Below, in pieces: positions 1-7,180 of a stretch of DNA of 64,000 nucleotides. Below the pieces are notes generated by a model. That model ran no database searches and had not been told where the DNA came from. It saw nothing but the letters and a program-made list of their open reading frames with translations. Every line of letters begins with the position of its first letter. Within the stretch, counting starts at the first letter, position 1. Origin of the DNA: Clostridiaceae bacterium Marseille-Q4143 (GTDB lineage Bacteria; Bacillota; Clostridia; Lachnospirales; Lachnospiraceae). The position numbers and the translations under genes were made by a program. The DNA lies in assembly GCA_018228645.1 (NCBI GenBank), contig CP073693.1:3110416-3174415 (forward strand). The letters are read 5' to 3'.

Positions 1-51
1 ACTCTTTTTTTGTGTTCCAATATCTGTGTAAAAAGCAGATAAATACCTCAT
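1..51 (-). CDS. Start of a probable PP2C-like phosphatase, cut by window edge
   Basis: Only the first 17 codons are inside the window (MRYLSAFYTDIGTQKKS). A GGGGG ribosome site lies 5 bases before the ATG, and the gene begins 12 bases after the prepilin peptidase stop, so the two look co-transcribed. The pattern S-A-x-x-T-D-I-G-x-x-x-x-x resembles the N-terminus of PP2C-family serine/threonine phosphatases, which usually continue with N-Q-D. The decisive metal-binding residues lie outside the window, so the family call is an inference from a short stretch. Confidence 0.45.
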   Translation of the reverse strand, partial: MRYLSAFYTDIGTQKKS

Positions 52-63
52 AAAATCCCCCTG

Positions 64-465
64 TCAAATCAGTCCCAACATCCGGCAGCCTACGCCCAGA
101 AATACGCAGATTGCCAGAGGGACCTCCTTTTTGCATAATATTCCCCATACCGCTGCCATCAGAAAAATCAAAAACAATAACTCCCAGATTTTTTCGCACC
201 CCACGTAAAATCCCACCACTGTCAATAATTTCACATCCCCGGCACCGATTCCTCTGCGGAATACAATATAAAAGATCAGCATACTTCCACCTGCCAGTAA
301 TGCCCCTTTTACCGACGAGTTCCACTCTCCTGTCATCCCGTTGCTGTAAATCCCCCATAGAAACAGACAGATGACCAAAGAGTTTGGAATCCTGCGATGT
401 TTCAAATCTTCTACTGCAATTCTGCCAAGCAGCAAAAGAAAAATAATGTTATTCACACTTTGCAC
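64..465 (-). CDS. Prepilin peptidase, A24 family (TadV/CpaA-like)
   Basis: Integral membrane aspartic protease that would cleave type IV or Flp prepilin leader peptides. The 133-residue protein is almost wholly hydrophobic, with about five membrane segments. It carries both family aspartates: D20 in the E-D-x-K-x-R-x-I-P-N motif and D77 in G-A-G-D (the GxGD signature). It lacks the N-methylation domain of PilD, as is usual for the short Tad-type peptidases of Firmicutes. The start is a GTG close behind GGGGG; a second GTG three codons later is possible. No pilin genes are visible here, although a probable phosphatase gene follows directly. Confidence 0.85.
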   Translation of the reverse strand: MQSVNNIIFLLLLGRIAVEDLKHRRIPNSLVICLFLWGIYSNGMTGEWNSSVKGALLAGGSMLIFYIVFRRGIGAGDVKLLTVVGFYVGCEKIWELLFLIFLMAAVWGILCKKEVPLAICVFLGVGCRMLGLI

Positions 466-628
466 TTTCCCCCGTTCTTTTGCACCACAGTTAATTTCAT
501 TGTTGTTTGGAAAATTTTGGCCGATATGGCCGAATTTTGACTTGCGTTGTTGTTATGACTGACTTTAGCATAAAGCTTCTGTCTTTGCAACTACTTTTCG
601 ACTGTTTATAAAACTTTTAGATTTACAT

Positions 629-668
629 AAAAAAACTGTCCGAAAGAATGTATCTTCCGAACAGTTTC
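629..668 (-). terminator. Rho-independent terminator of the tryptophan ABC operon
   Basis: On the minus strand a stem of about 15 pairs (AAACTGTTCGGAAGA with TCTTTCGGACAGTTT, some G-U pairs) is followed by seven T residues. It lies just after the stop of the ATPase gene and closes the three-gene operon. Confidence 0.85.
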
Positions 669-672
669 GCTT

Positions 673-1479
673 TTATTTTTCCATGGATAAGAGAATCCGG
701 TCATTGTCCAGATCTTTTCCTGCCTTGCTGTGGAATTTTTCCAGAAGATCGTTCACCGTCATATTGGCACGCTCTTCGCCTTCCACATCCAGTACAATTT
801 TTCCATCGTCCATCATCAGCGTCCGATTCCCCATCGTCAATGCCTGATGCATATTGTGGGTTACCATCAGGCAGGTGGTATTATTTTTTTCAATAATTTC
901 CTGGGTCAGTTTCAGCACTTTGTCTGCAGTTGCAGGGTCAAGAGCTGCGGTATGCTCATCCAGAAGTAAGAGATCTGGCGGTACCATGGTTGCCATAAGA
1001 AGCGTCAGCGCCTGACGCTGTCCTCCAGAAAGAAGGCCTACCGGATTTTTCATCCTGTCTTCCAGTCCCATATGTAGAAGGGATAACTGCTCCCGGAAAA
1101 ACTCTTTATCCTTTTTGGAGATCCGGCTAAATGGAGCGGTTCCCTTAGAAGCTCTTAAATAGGCCAGTGCCAGATTTTCCTCAATAGTCATATGGGGAGC
1201 CGTTCCGCGAAGCGGATCCTGGAACAGGCGGCCAATGACACGGCTTCTCTTATATTCCGGGATAAACGTGATGTCCTGTCCATCCAGAGTGATAGAACCT
1301 TCATCCACATAGAATACACCTGCAATGGCATTCATCATAGTGGATTTTCCGGCTCCGTTGGAACCGATGATCGTTGCAAAATCACCTGGTTTTAAATGAA
1401 GGGATAATCCCTGCAGCGCACATTTTTCATTCACCGTGCCCGGATTGAAGGTCTTTTTGATATTTTCCAGTTTTAACAT
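673..1479 (-). CDS. trpZ: ABC transporter ATP-binding protein (tryptophan-type)
   Basis: Cytoplasmic ATPase that powers import by the permease encoded just upstream. The 268 residues hold a complete nucleotide-binding domain: Walker A GSNGAGKST at 39-47, Q-loop FQDP near 86-89, signature LSGGQ at 150-154, Walker B LLLDEHT at about 170-176, and a switch His in VTHN. It starts one base after the permease stop, so the genes are translationally linked. Family membership (ATPases paired with LivH-like permeases and PF04392 binding proteins) is established knowledge. The tryptophan assignment rests on the T-box leader of the operon. Confidence 0.88.
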   Translation of the reverse strand: MLKLENIKKTFNPGTVNEKCALQGLSLHLKPGDFATIIGSNGAGKSTMMNAIAGVFYVDEGSITLDGQDITFIPEYKRSRVIGRLFQDPLRGTAPHMTIEENLALAYLRASKGTAPFSRISKKDKEFFREQLSLLHMGLEDRMKNPVGLLSGGQRQALTLLMATMVPPDLLLLDEHTAALDPATADKVLKLTQEIIEKNNTTCLMVTHNMHQALTMGNRTLMMDDGKIVLDVEGEERANMTVNDLLEKFHSKAGKDLDNDRILLSMEK

Positions 1480-1480
1480 A

Positions 1481-2395
1481 TCAGTTGCCTCCCTTTCTGG
1501 ACGCGGATGCGCTCATTTTCCGTTTCTGAAATGCGGCTCCCTCTTTCAGTGCCGGTCCGGCAATGGCCAGTGCTACCACGATAGCGGTTACCAGTTTCAG
1601 ACACTCAATCGGTACGATGCCGGTCTTTAAAATGACTGCATAAATAAAACGATATACAATACTTCCCACGATGGCTGCGATCACATTTCTTCCCATGGAT
1701 CTGCGGCCAATGAGAGTCTCACCAATAATCAGGCAGGCAAGACCAATGACTACAATTCCCGTTCCGCCGTTAATATCTGCGGACTTCTGATACTGCCCTA
1801 CAACAGCTCCGGACAGAGCAGTCAGTGCATTGGAAATGCAAAGGCCAATGGTAATAGTAAATACTGGATTCACAGATGAGGCACGCACCATATCCGCGTT
1901 ATCTCCGGTTGCCCGGATACTCAGTCCGATACGGGTTCCCAGAAACCATACCAGAAAAACTCCGGCTGCAATTGTGATTCCGGCAGCAAGAAGAAGCTTA
2001 TACCAGCTTCCTCCAATACCTGTATTCTTCAGAAGCGTGAACAATGTATCCTGTTTCAGAAGACTCACATTGGAACTCCAGCCCATGACCATCAGGTTCA
2101 CCGTATAAAGTCCTGTGTTAGTTACGATTCCTGCGAGAATCGACGGAACTCCCAGTCTGGTCTGCAGAAATGCAGTGACAAAACCGGCACAGCTTCCGGC
2201 AGCCATTGCTGCCAGAATAGCCAGGAACGGATGTCCTGCTGCCGCTACTGTTACCGACACAGCTGCTCCCAGAACAAATCCGCTGTCTGTCGTCAAATCT
2301 GCAATATCCAGAATCCGGTAGCTTAAAAACAGGGCCATGGCTACCAGTGCATACATAAAGCCCAGCTCCAGGGCTGTCTGAATCACATAAATCAT
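1481..2395 (-). CDS. trpY: ABC transporter permease (tryptophan-type)
   Basis: A 304-residue membrane protein with about eight to nine hydrophobic segments, belonging to the LivH/BPD_transp_2 permease group found beside PF04392 binding proteins. It would form the membrane channel of an amino-acid importer as a homodimer. Small-residue-rich helices such as AAVSVTVAAAGHPFLAILAA and a basic C-terminal tail (KEGAAFQKRKMS) are typical. It lies between the binding-protein and ATPase genes with gaps of 3 and 1 bases. The substrate is inferred from the TGG specifier of the leader. Confidence 0.85.
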   Translation of the reverse strand: MIYVIQTALELGFMYALVAMALFLSYRILDIADLTTDSGFVLGAAVSVTVAAAGHPFLAILAAMAAGSCAGFVTAFLQTRLGVPSILAGIVTNTGLYTVNLMVMGWSSNVSLLKQDTLFTLLKNTGIGGSWYKLLLAAGITIAAGVFLVWFLGTRIGLSIRATGDNADMVRASSVNPVFTITIGLCISNALTALSGAVVGQYQKSADINGGTGIVVIGLACLIIGETLIGRRSMGRNVIAAIVGSIVYRFIYAVILKTGIVPIECLKLVTAIVVALAIAGPALKEGAAFQKRKMSASASRKGGN

Positions 2396-2398
2396 AAT

Positions 2399-3478
2399 TT
2401 ACTCCTCAGTTGTGGTAACTTCTACCACTTCTCCCATGTCATTAAATACGGAATAATCAATTCCAAGTGCTGCGGCAGTCTCGGTGTTGACTGTGATGAT
2501 GCCGCCGTCCATCAGATAGTAGTCTTCCAGGTCATCCATGCCTTTCGTCATTGCATCATATGCAAGATCAGCGGTCTGATGTCCAAGGTCGGTATAATTG
2601 ACACCACAGGTAGCGAATGCACCATTTCTTACGAAGGAATCAGCTCCGGTGTAATGAGGAATTCCTGCTTCAGCCAGGTTCTCATAGATAGCCAGCTCTG
2701 CTGCCATGATCACGTTATCCGTAGGGGTAAATACTGCATCCACATCATCAGCGATCAGTGCGCTTGCTGCAGTGATTACTTCATCGTTGGTGTTTGCAGT
2801 TTTCTCTTCGTATGCAATACCTTTCTCATCCAGATAAGCTTTTGCATCTGCGATTGGTTTGGTAGAGTTTGCTTCAGACTGGGAATAAAGAAGACCAACC
2901 TTCTGTACATCCGGGTTCTGTGCCAGCATCATATCCATGATAAAGGTGGTATTCAATGCGTCGGAAGTACCGGTTACATAATCGATGCCAGTCAGCTCTG
3001 CTGCTTCCGGATCAGAGATGGCTGCATAAACAACCGGTGTCTGGGTATCCTCTGCACAGGTTGCCATCACCTGTGCTGCCAGAGTTGCAATCGGGATGAT
3101 GGCATCTACGCCATCTGCTACTGCCTGGGTTCCGATCTGGGTCAGTGTGGACTGATCCCCCTGTCCGGAATAGGTTTCATATTCAATGGTAACTCCGTTC
3201 TTAGCTGCGATTGCATCCAGTTCTTCTTCTACTGCGTTTGCAATCTCATCCAGTGATGCATGATCCATCTGTTTTACAACTGCTACTTTGTAGGTAGCAC
3301 CTGCATTGGCGGTCTCTTCTGCATCTGCCGCATCTGCTTCGGTATCATCTGTGCTTTCCGTGGTCTCCTCTGCAGAAGTATCTGCTGCGGTGTCTGCTGC
3401 TCCAGTGCTTCCACATCCAGCTACCAGGGTTGTTGTCATTGCTGCTGCCAGTAATACGCTTACTACTTTCTTTTTCAT
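2399..3478 (-). CDS. trpX: ABC transporter substrate-binding lipoprotein (tryptophan-type)
   Basis: Extracellular lipid-anchored binding protein of the PF04392 (ABC_sub_bind, TrpX) family. The chosen ATG (MKKKVVSVLL) follows GGAGG by 8 bases; a GTG five codons earlier overlaps that site and is less likely. Residues 1-22 form a lipoprotein signal with lipobox LVAGC, then an acidic, threonine-rich linker of about 40 residues (TAADTSAEETTES...). The rest is a periplasmic-binding fold starting at YKVAVVKQMDHASLDEI. It is the first gene of the operon, directly behind the T-box leader. Family members bind tryptophan or related amino acids in streptococci. Confidence 0.88.
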   Translation of the reverse strand: MKKKVVSVLLAAAMTTTLVAGCGSTGAADTAADTSAEETTESTDDTEADAADAEETANAGATYKVAVVKQMDHASLDEIANAVEEELDAIAAKNGVTIEYETYSGQGDQSTLTQIGTQAVADGVDAIIPIATLAAQVMATCAEDTQTPVVYAAISDPEAAELTGIDYVTGTSDALNTTFIMDMMLAQNPDVQKVGLLYSQSEANSTKPIADAKAYLDEKGIAYEEKTANTNDEVITAASALIADDVDAVFTPTDNVIMAAELAIYENLAEAGIPHYTGADSFVRNGAFATCGVNYTDLGHQTADLAYDAMTKGMDDLEDYYLMDGGIITVNTETAAALGIDYSVFNDMGEVVEVTTTEE

Positions 3479-3555
3479 GTCCTTTTCCTCCACAATTCAA
3501 AAATCCAGGGCTTATTTGCTGGCTTGAAACGGCTGCCCTTCGCTTTTTATCATAC

Positions 3556-3844
3556 AAAAAAACCGTCCCAAGCTTTTTCTGCTTGAGACGGTTATAAATA
3601 TCTTATAATCGCGGTACCACTCAACTTGACATTGCTGTCCACTTTCGGTGTACTGTCATACACTCCTCATTGATAACGGGTTTGGTTCCCGACGGTTCCT
3701 ACTCTTCTCATTTCGGGCCGCCCTCGAAAGGCCATTCAGCAATCAGCTCTGTACCGCAATCCCACCACCTGCGGTTCTCTGTGACTTTACTGGAAAGCTT
3801 ACTTCTCTTTCTCATCGGTTTTGGTATACAATTGGTTTGAACTT
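3556..3844 (-). promoter_or_regulatory. T-box leader, probable tRNA-Trp sensor
   Basis: The leader RNA on the minus strand contains the antiterminator element GTGGTACCGCG (rc at about 3610-3620), matching the conserved T-box sequence that pairs with the uncharged tRNA acceptor end. A terminator follows: stem AACCGTCTCAAGC / GCTTGGGACGGTT, then seven T (3558-3591). Upstream lies a stem I region with an AGAG motif and GCTGAATGGCC, where TGG (3732-3734) sits at the specifier position. TGG is the only tryptophan codon, in line with a tryptophan importer downstream. I placed the specifier by eye. Confidence 0.88.
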
Positions 3845-3850
3845 GTTTGT

Positions 3851-3879
3851 ATTCTATGCCTCTTGAAGTGAAATGTCAA
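3851..3879 (-). promoter_or_regulatory. Sigma-70 type promoter of the T-box/ABC operon
   Basis: The minus strand shows a perfect -35 TTGACA (3874-3879), a 17-base spacer and -10 TAGAAT (3851-3856). Transcription would start near 3844, just ahead of the T-box leader. Confidence 0.8.
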
Positions 3880-3908
3880 CTGTTTTTTCAAAAATTTTTC
3901 AATTTTTC

Positions 3909-4075
3909 AGGTAATTAGATAAGTGGAAGTGACCGTCTGTGAGCGGAACCGCTCGCGCTAAGTCCTCGATCCAACGGTACTAACACTCGAACATCGCGTT
4001 CCGCTCGTTCTTGTGAAGTACCGGGACTGCGGACGTTCCTTTCACAGACGATCGCTTCCATCATACTCATTACCT
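3909..4075. repeat. 167-bp intergenic element with long imperfect terminal inverted repeats
   Basis: The two ends, 3909-3948 and 4036-4075, are reverse complements at 30 of 40 positions, including a GGAAG block and CGTCTGTGA. The inner part is GC-richer than its surroundings and partly self-complementary. It lies between the stop of the coiled-coil gene and the tryptophan operon promoter and would fold into one long hairpin as RNA. It looks like a small dispersed element of the REP/MITE kind; copy number cannot be judged from one window. Confidence 0.55.
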
Positions 4076-4083
4076 GGGACCCG

Positions 4084-4449
4084 TTATGCGACCTGCATTT
4101 TTGCCTTGATTTCACGAACACCACGTTCTAAAGCTAATACGCGGATTTTCATCATTTCCCATTCTTCATTACACAATTGAACCTGTCGAAATTTTCTCAT
4201 TAAATCAAAATGGCCTTCAGCCACAATATTGATTTTTGTTTCAATTTCGTTTTCCATATATGTCTTGAGCGACCGAATTTCCTGTTTTGTACTACTTTCC
4301 AGTTCATCCATTCTTCTGTCCATTTTGTCAAGGCGACCATCCATCTGATCAAAACGGTTATCCATTCTGTCAAGGCGACCATCCATTTTGTCAAGACGAC
4401 CATGGATCTTTGCAAGTTCTTCCATAATCATTTTCGTATCTTCCGACAT
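4084..4449 (-). CDS. Coiled-coil protein of unknown function
   Basis: A 121-residue soluble protein. Residues about 12-50 are a seven-residue repeat built on RLDKMDGRLDRMD-like units, the mark of a parallel coiled coil, and a less regular helix continues to the C-terminus (EWEMMKIRVLALERGVREIKAKMQVA). There is no signal peptide or membrane segment. The ATG follows AAGGAGGAGTTAGT, a good ribosome site. Such short heptad-repeat proteins are common in Lachnospiraceae, but I know no function. The inverted-repeat element begins nine bases after its stop. Confidence 0.65.
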   Translation of the reverse strand: MSEDTKMIMEELAKIHGRLDKMDGRLDRMDNRFDQMDGRLDKMDRRMDELESSTKQEIRSLKTYMENEIETKINIVAEGHFDLMRKFRQVQLCNEEWEMMKIRVLALERGVREIKAKMQVA

Positions 4450-4562
4450 ACTAACTCCTCCTTTTCTTTTACTATATGTTTCTTTTTGGTAGATTTATCT
4501 TATCACATATAGAAAAATAAAACAAGGAGTATATCTCAAAACTATATTTCAAATATAATTTT

Positions 4563-5069
4563 TTAATCCGTCAGAAAATCTTTCCAATCCAACATCTCTC
4601 CGTTCAGTACACATTCCTTCAGTTCATCCTGCTCGTAGTACAATTTCAGCGAAAAGAATGGAACTTCCTCTGTGAGTAATTTAAAGAAAACTTTATCTCC
4701 TTCCCAAAGTTCCAGATCTTTGATACGGTCTTTTCTGACCCATTCCAGATCACCTTCCACGCAGTCATAGTTCAGCTTTCCTTCCCATCCGGTCGCTGTA
4801 AAGAGACACATATACTGGGTCTCTACATCCTTTAGGGAAAAGGTCACAATGCCCCGGAAACGGTAATCGGTCAGGGTAAGCCCCGTCTCCTCTCGCACCT
4901 CACGAAGGAGGCAGTCTTCCGGACTTTCGTAATCTTCCGCATGGCCACCTACTCCGATCCATTTGTCCTGATTTACATCATTCTTTTTCTTTACCCGGTG
5001 CATCATCAAAAAGCTATCATCCTGTTCCAGATAACACAGCGTGGTAAGACTCATTGGTAATGTTGGCAT
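4563..5069 (-). CDS. NUDIX hydrolase, MutT/8-oxo-dGTP diphosphatase-like
   Basis: A 168-residue cytoplasmic protein with a complete Nudix box at about 42-64 (GHAEDYESPEDCLLREVREE then TGL), supplying the REVREE metal-binding glutamates. The N-terminus SLTTLCYLEQDDSFLMMHR is typical of the 8-oxo-dGTPase branch, which removes oxidised nucleotides or hydrolyses related nucleoside diphosphates. The start has AGGAG nine bases upstream. It lies 19 bases before the truncated ATPase gene and could share a transcript with it. The precise substrate cannot be read from sequence. Confidence 0.85.
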   Translation of the reverse strand: MPTLPMSLTTLCYLEQDDSFLMMHRVKKKNDVNQDKWIGVGGHAEDYESPEDCLLREVREETGLTLTDYRFRGIVTFSLKDVETQYMCLFTATGWEGKLNYDCVEGDLEWVRKDRIKDLELWEGDKVFFKLLTEEVPFFSLKLYYEQDELKECVLNGEMLDWKDFLTD

Positions 5070-5088
5070 AATTTTGTACTCCTGTAAT

Positions 5089-6273
5089 TTATAACTCTTT
5101 CGACGCCTTCACCGATGCCATCACTTCATGCCAATCCATGGTGCTCAGCGCATTGATATATTCCTGTGAAACTTCTTTGTTAGGAATCGCCACGGTTCCC
5201 TGTTCACTGTCATAAGTTAAATATCCCAGATGAACAAGCAACGTCAGGACATCATCTTTCGTCGAAAATGTCGTCATATCATTGCTGAAAGTACCTGTCT
5301 GAACAGGGATCTTTGCACCTGCTATCATTTCAATAACAGAATCTTTCAGTCCATCTATATTCATTTGAATATAAAGCTTCAAAGCCTCATATGTCTCTGT
5401 CTGATTCCAATAAGTTCCAAATTTATGGCGAAGCATTGCCTCCACAACCGACTTCGGACTATACATTGAATATTTCTGAATACCTGTAAGAGTATGAGCC
5501 GTTAATCCATAACCATCATACCAGTCATGGGCCTCTTCAAAATTCATGTGATATTCTTCACACAGCATCCTTACTTCTTTTTCCGTAAATCCAAAATATG
5601 GTGCAAACTCACCCGGTGCGGTCATCGAATACTCATAAAACATATTTAAAGCAGAATGCGAACCATATTTCTTAATCGGCAAGATTCCTGTCATATACGC
5701 CAGTGCCACATAATCTTTATCTTTCAACCAGGCACGCAGGAAATCCAAGTACTGCTTCTGTGCTTCTTTGTCCTGTTTATATTCCCGGAAAAGACAATCC
5801 CATTCATCAATCAAAATGACAAAAGGTCTTCTTGTCTGCGCAAAAATATCCTGCATGGCAAAAATCAATGGTTCATCTGTAATATAATCCGGATATTTAC
5901 GCTTCAATTCTGAAACAAGCCTGGACTGTAACAGCTTCAGCATTTCCGACACATCATGAGTCATGCTCAAAAAGTCCTGCATATTCAGTTTTAGAACATC
6001 ATACTGATTCAAATGTTCTCTATAGCTGACACAACTACTGATCTGCAGATTGTCAAATAATTCCGCAGTATTTTCCTCACAATCATAATAAGCCGCCAGC
6101 ATATTAGCCGCCATAGATTTTCCGAACCGTCTCGGTCTGCTGACACACAGAAACCGCTGCTCTGTATTCAGATATTCATTTGTTTTTTCAATAAGACCAC
6201 TCTTATCAACATATATTTTGGAATTTAAACTGTTCCTAAATATGAAACTGCCCGGATTCAGATAGCTGCCCAT
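5089..6273 (-). CDS. AAA-ATPase-like protein lacking its C-terminal nuclease domain
   Basis: Member of the DUF1703/AAA-ATPase_like family. The N-terminus shows the family core (YVDKSGLIEK), a Walker A variant SRPRRFGKSM, and a Walker B stretch PFVILIDEWD, followed by the FTEKEV and WYDGY blocks. Full-length relatives are usually about 520-580 residues and end in a PD-(D/E)XK nuclease-like domain. Here the protein stops at 394 residues, just after SQEYINALSTM, and no downstream remnant is visible. The start chosen (MGSYLNPG) follows GGAGG by six bases. It may be a truncated, inactive member or a separate ATPase. Confidence 0.75.
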   Translation of the reverse strand: MGSYLNPGSFIFRNSLNSKIYVDKSGLIEKTNEYLNTEQRFLCVSRPRRFGKSMAANMLAAYYDCEENTAELFDNLQISSCVSYREHLNQYDVLKLNMQDFLSMTHDVSEMLKLLQSRLVSELKRKYPDYITDEPLIFAMQDIFAQTRRPFVILIDEWDCLFREYKQDKEAQKQYLDFLRAWLKDKDYVALAYMTGILPIKKYGSHSALNMFYEYSMTAPGEFAPYFGFTEKEVRMLCEEYHMNFEEAHDWYDGYGLTAHTLTGIQKYSMYSPKSVVEAMLRHKFGTYWNQTETYEALKLYIQMNIDGLKDSVIEMIAGAKIPVQTGTFSNDMTTFSTKDDVLTLLVHLGYLTYDSEQGTVAIPNKEVSQEYINALSTMDWHEVMASVKASKEL

Positions 6274-6352
6274 GAACGCCCTCCTGCTTTTCATGTTTCT
6301 TTCTAAAACTAATTATACTGTTCCAGATAGTCAGCGTCAACGAACAGTTTTT

Positions 6353-7045
6353 CTATTCCAGTATCTCATAATTTTCAAACAGTATCTCTAATTTATCTAT
6401 CTTTTTTTCTATATGGAAATGGCCTGCGTACCATTTTTCATATTGTAAACGATCTTCAATAGTATCCAGCCAAGTCTCAGTACTCTTGTCCACATTTTTT
6501 TGATTGATTCCTGATAAAAAGACTTCTCTTGGCTCATATTTTAAGGGAACCGTATGGCTTAGCACCACATCTACTTTCCAATTCATTCGTTCCAACTGTG
6601 CTTCTACATAAGTTTTGATTTCTTCTGATGGCTGTTCATCTGGCCACCATCCGTAACCATATGCAATCCGATACATTTTATCGACACTGTAAGCACCACC
6701 AATTGCCATCACACGTTTTCCATTCAGTTGATACACCTCCCCATCTTTTGTAAACAAAACATCTGGGTATTTTTCTTCATAATATACAATTCCGCCTCTC
6801 CATTCTTTCTGTAAATAGTCTGGAATGGAAGCTGGACGCATTTCATGATTACCGTGGACGGCCAAAATAGTGATTGGCAATGACTGCAGATATTCCTTCT
6901 TTGCCTGATCATACAGAAAGCCACTGAAATTAATCCCCGCATCACCGAGAATAATCATAATATCTGTCTTTTTTGTGTGGAAACGATCGGAAAAATCTTT
7001 AATTCGCTCGAAGTCTCCGTGTGTATCCCCGGTCAAATAAATCAT
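6353..7045 (-). CDS. Calcineurin-like metallophosphoesterase
   Basis: A 230-residue cytoplasmic phosphoesterase with the whole dinuclear-metal motif set: GDTHGD near the start, GDAG, GNHE, a histidine in LSHTVP and GHFH near the end. The substrate could be a phosphoprotein or nucleotide. The ATG (MIYLTG) follows AAGGAG by seven bases; an upstream GTG is less likely. It is the last gene of the long TerY-P operon, so it might reverse a modification made by that system; this is inference from position only. Confidence 0.85.
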   Translation of the reverse strand: MIYLTGDTHGDFERIKDFSDRFHTKKTDIMIILGDAGINFSGFLYDQAKKEYLQSLPITILAVHGNHEMRPASIPDYLQKEWRGGIVYYEEKYPDVLFTKDGEVYQLNGKRVMAIGGAYSVDKMYRIAYGYGWWPDEQPSEEIKTYVEAQLERMNWKVDVVLSHTVPLKYEPREVFLSGINQKNVDKSTETWLDTIEDRLQYEKWYAGHFHIEKKIDKLEILFENYEILE

Positions 7046-7072
7046 GTGCACTCTCCTTATATTTCCTTCTCC

Positions 7073-7170
7073 TTATTCATCCTGCGATTGTTCTTCCAAA
7101 ACATCATCAATTGTCAAATAAAAACTTAGAACATTTTCCAATGCATAGTTCTCTGCATCCAATTCAAGAG
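7073..7170 (-). other. Open frame resembling a gene tail, no clear start
   Basis: Between the membrane-protein stop and the phosphoesterase lies a coding-like frame reading LELDAENYALENVLSFYLT and ending EEQSQDE at a TAA. It is in frame with the preceding membrane protein but separated from it by TAA TGA. No ATG or GTG with a ribosome site is present; CTG or TTG would be needed. It may be the remnant of a small gene whose 5' part was lost. Confidence 0.3.
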
Positions 7171-7180
7171 CTTGCAGTCA

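Noticed and set aside
509..536. Palindrome AAAATT(T)TGGCC-GATAT-GGCC(G)AATTTT upstream of the prepilin peptidase
   Set aside because: Could be an operator, but there is no recognisable promoter and no second copy; too weak to list as a feature.
2579..3256. 225-codon plus-strand frame rich in Cys
   Set aside because: Antisense shadow of the substrate-binding protein; no ribosome site and unnatural composition.
3915..4124. 69-codon minus-strand frame through the inverted-repeat element
   Set aside because: It overlaps the coiled-coil gene and lies mostly in a palindromic element; more likely non-coding.
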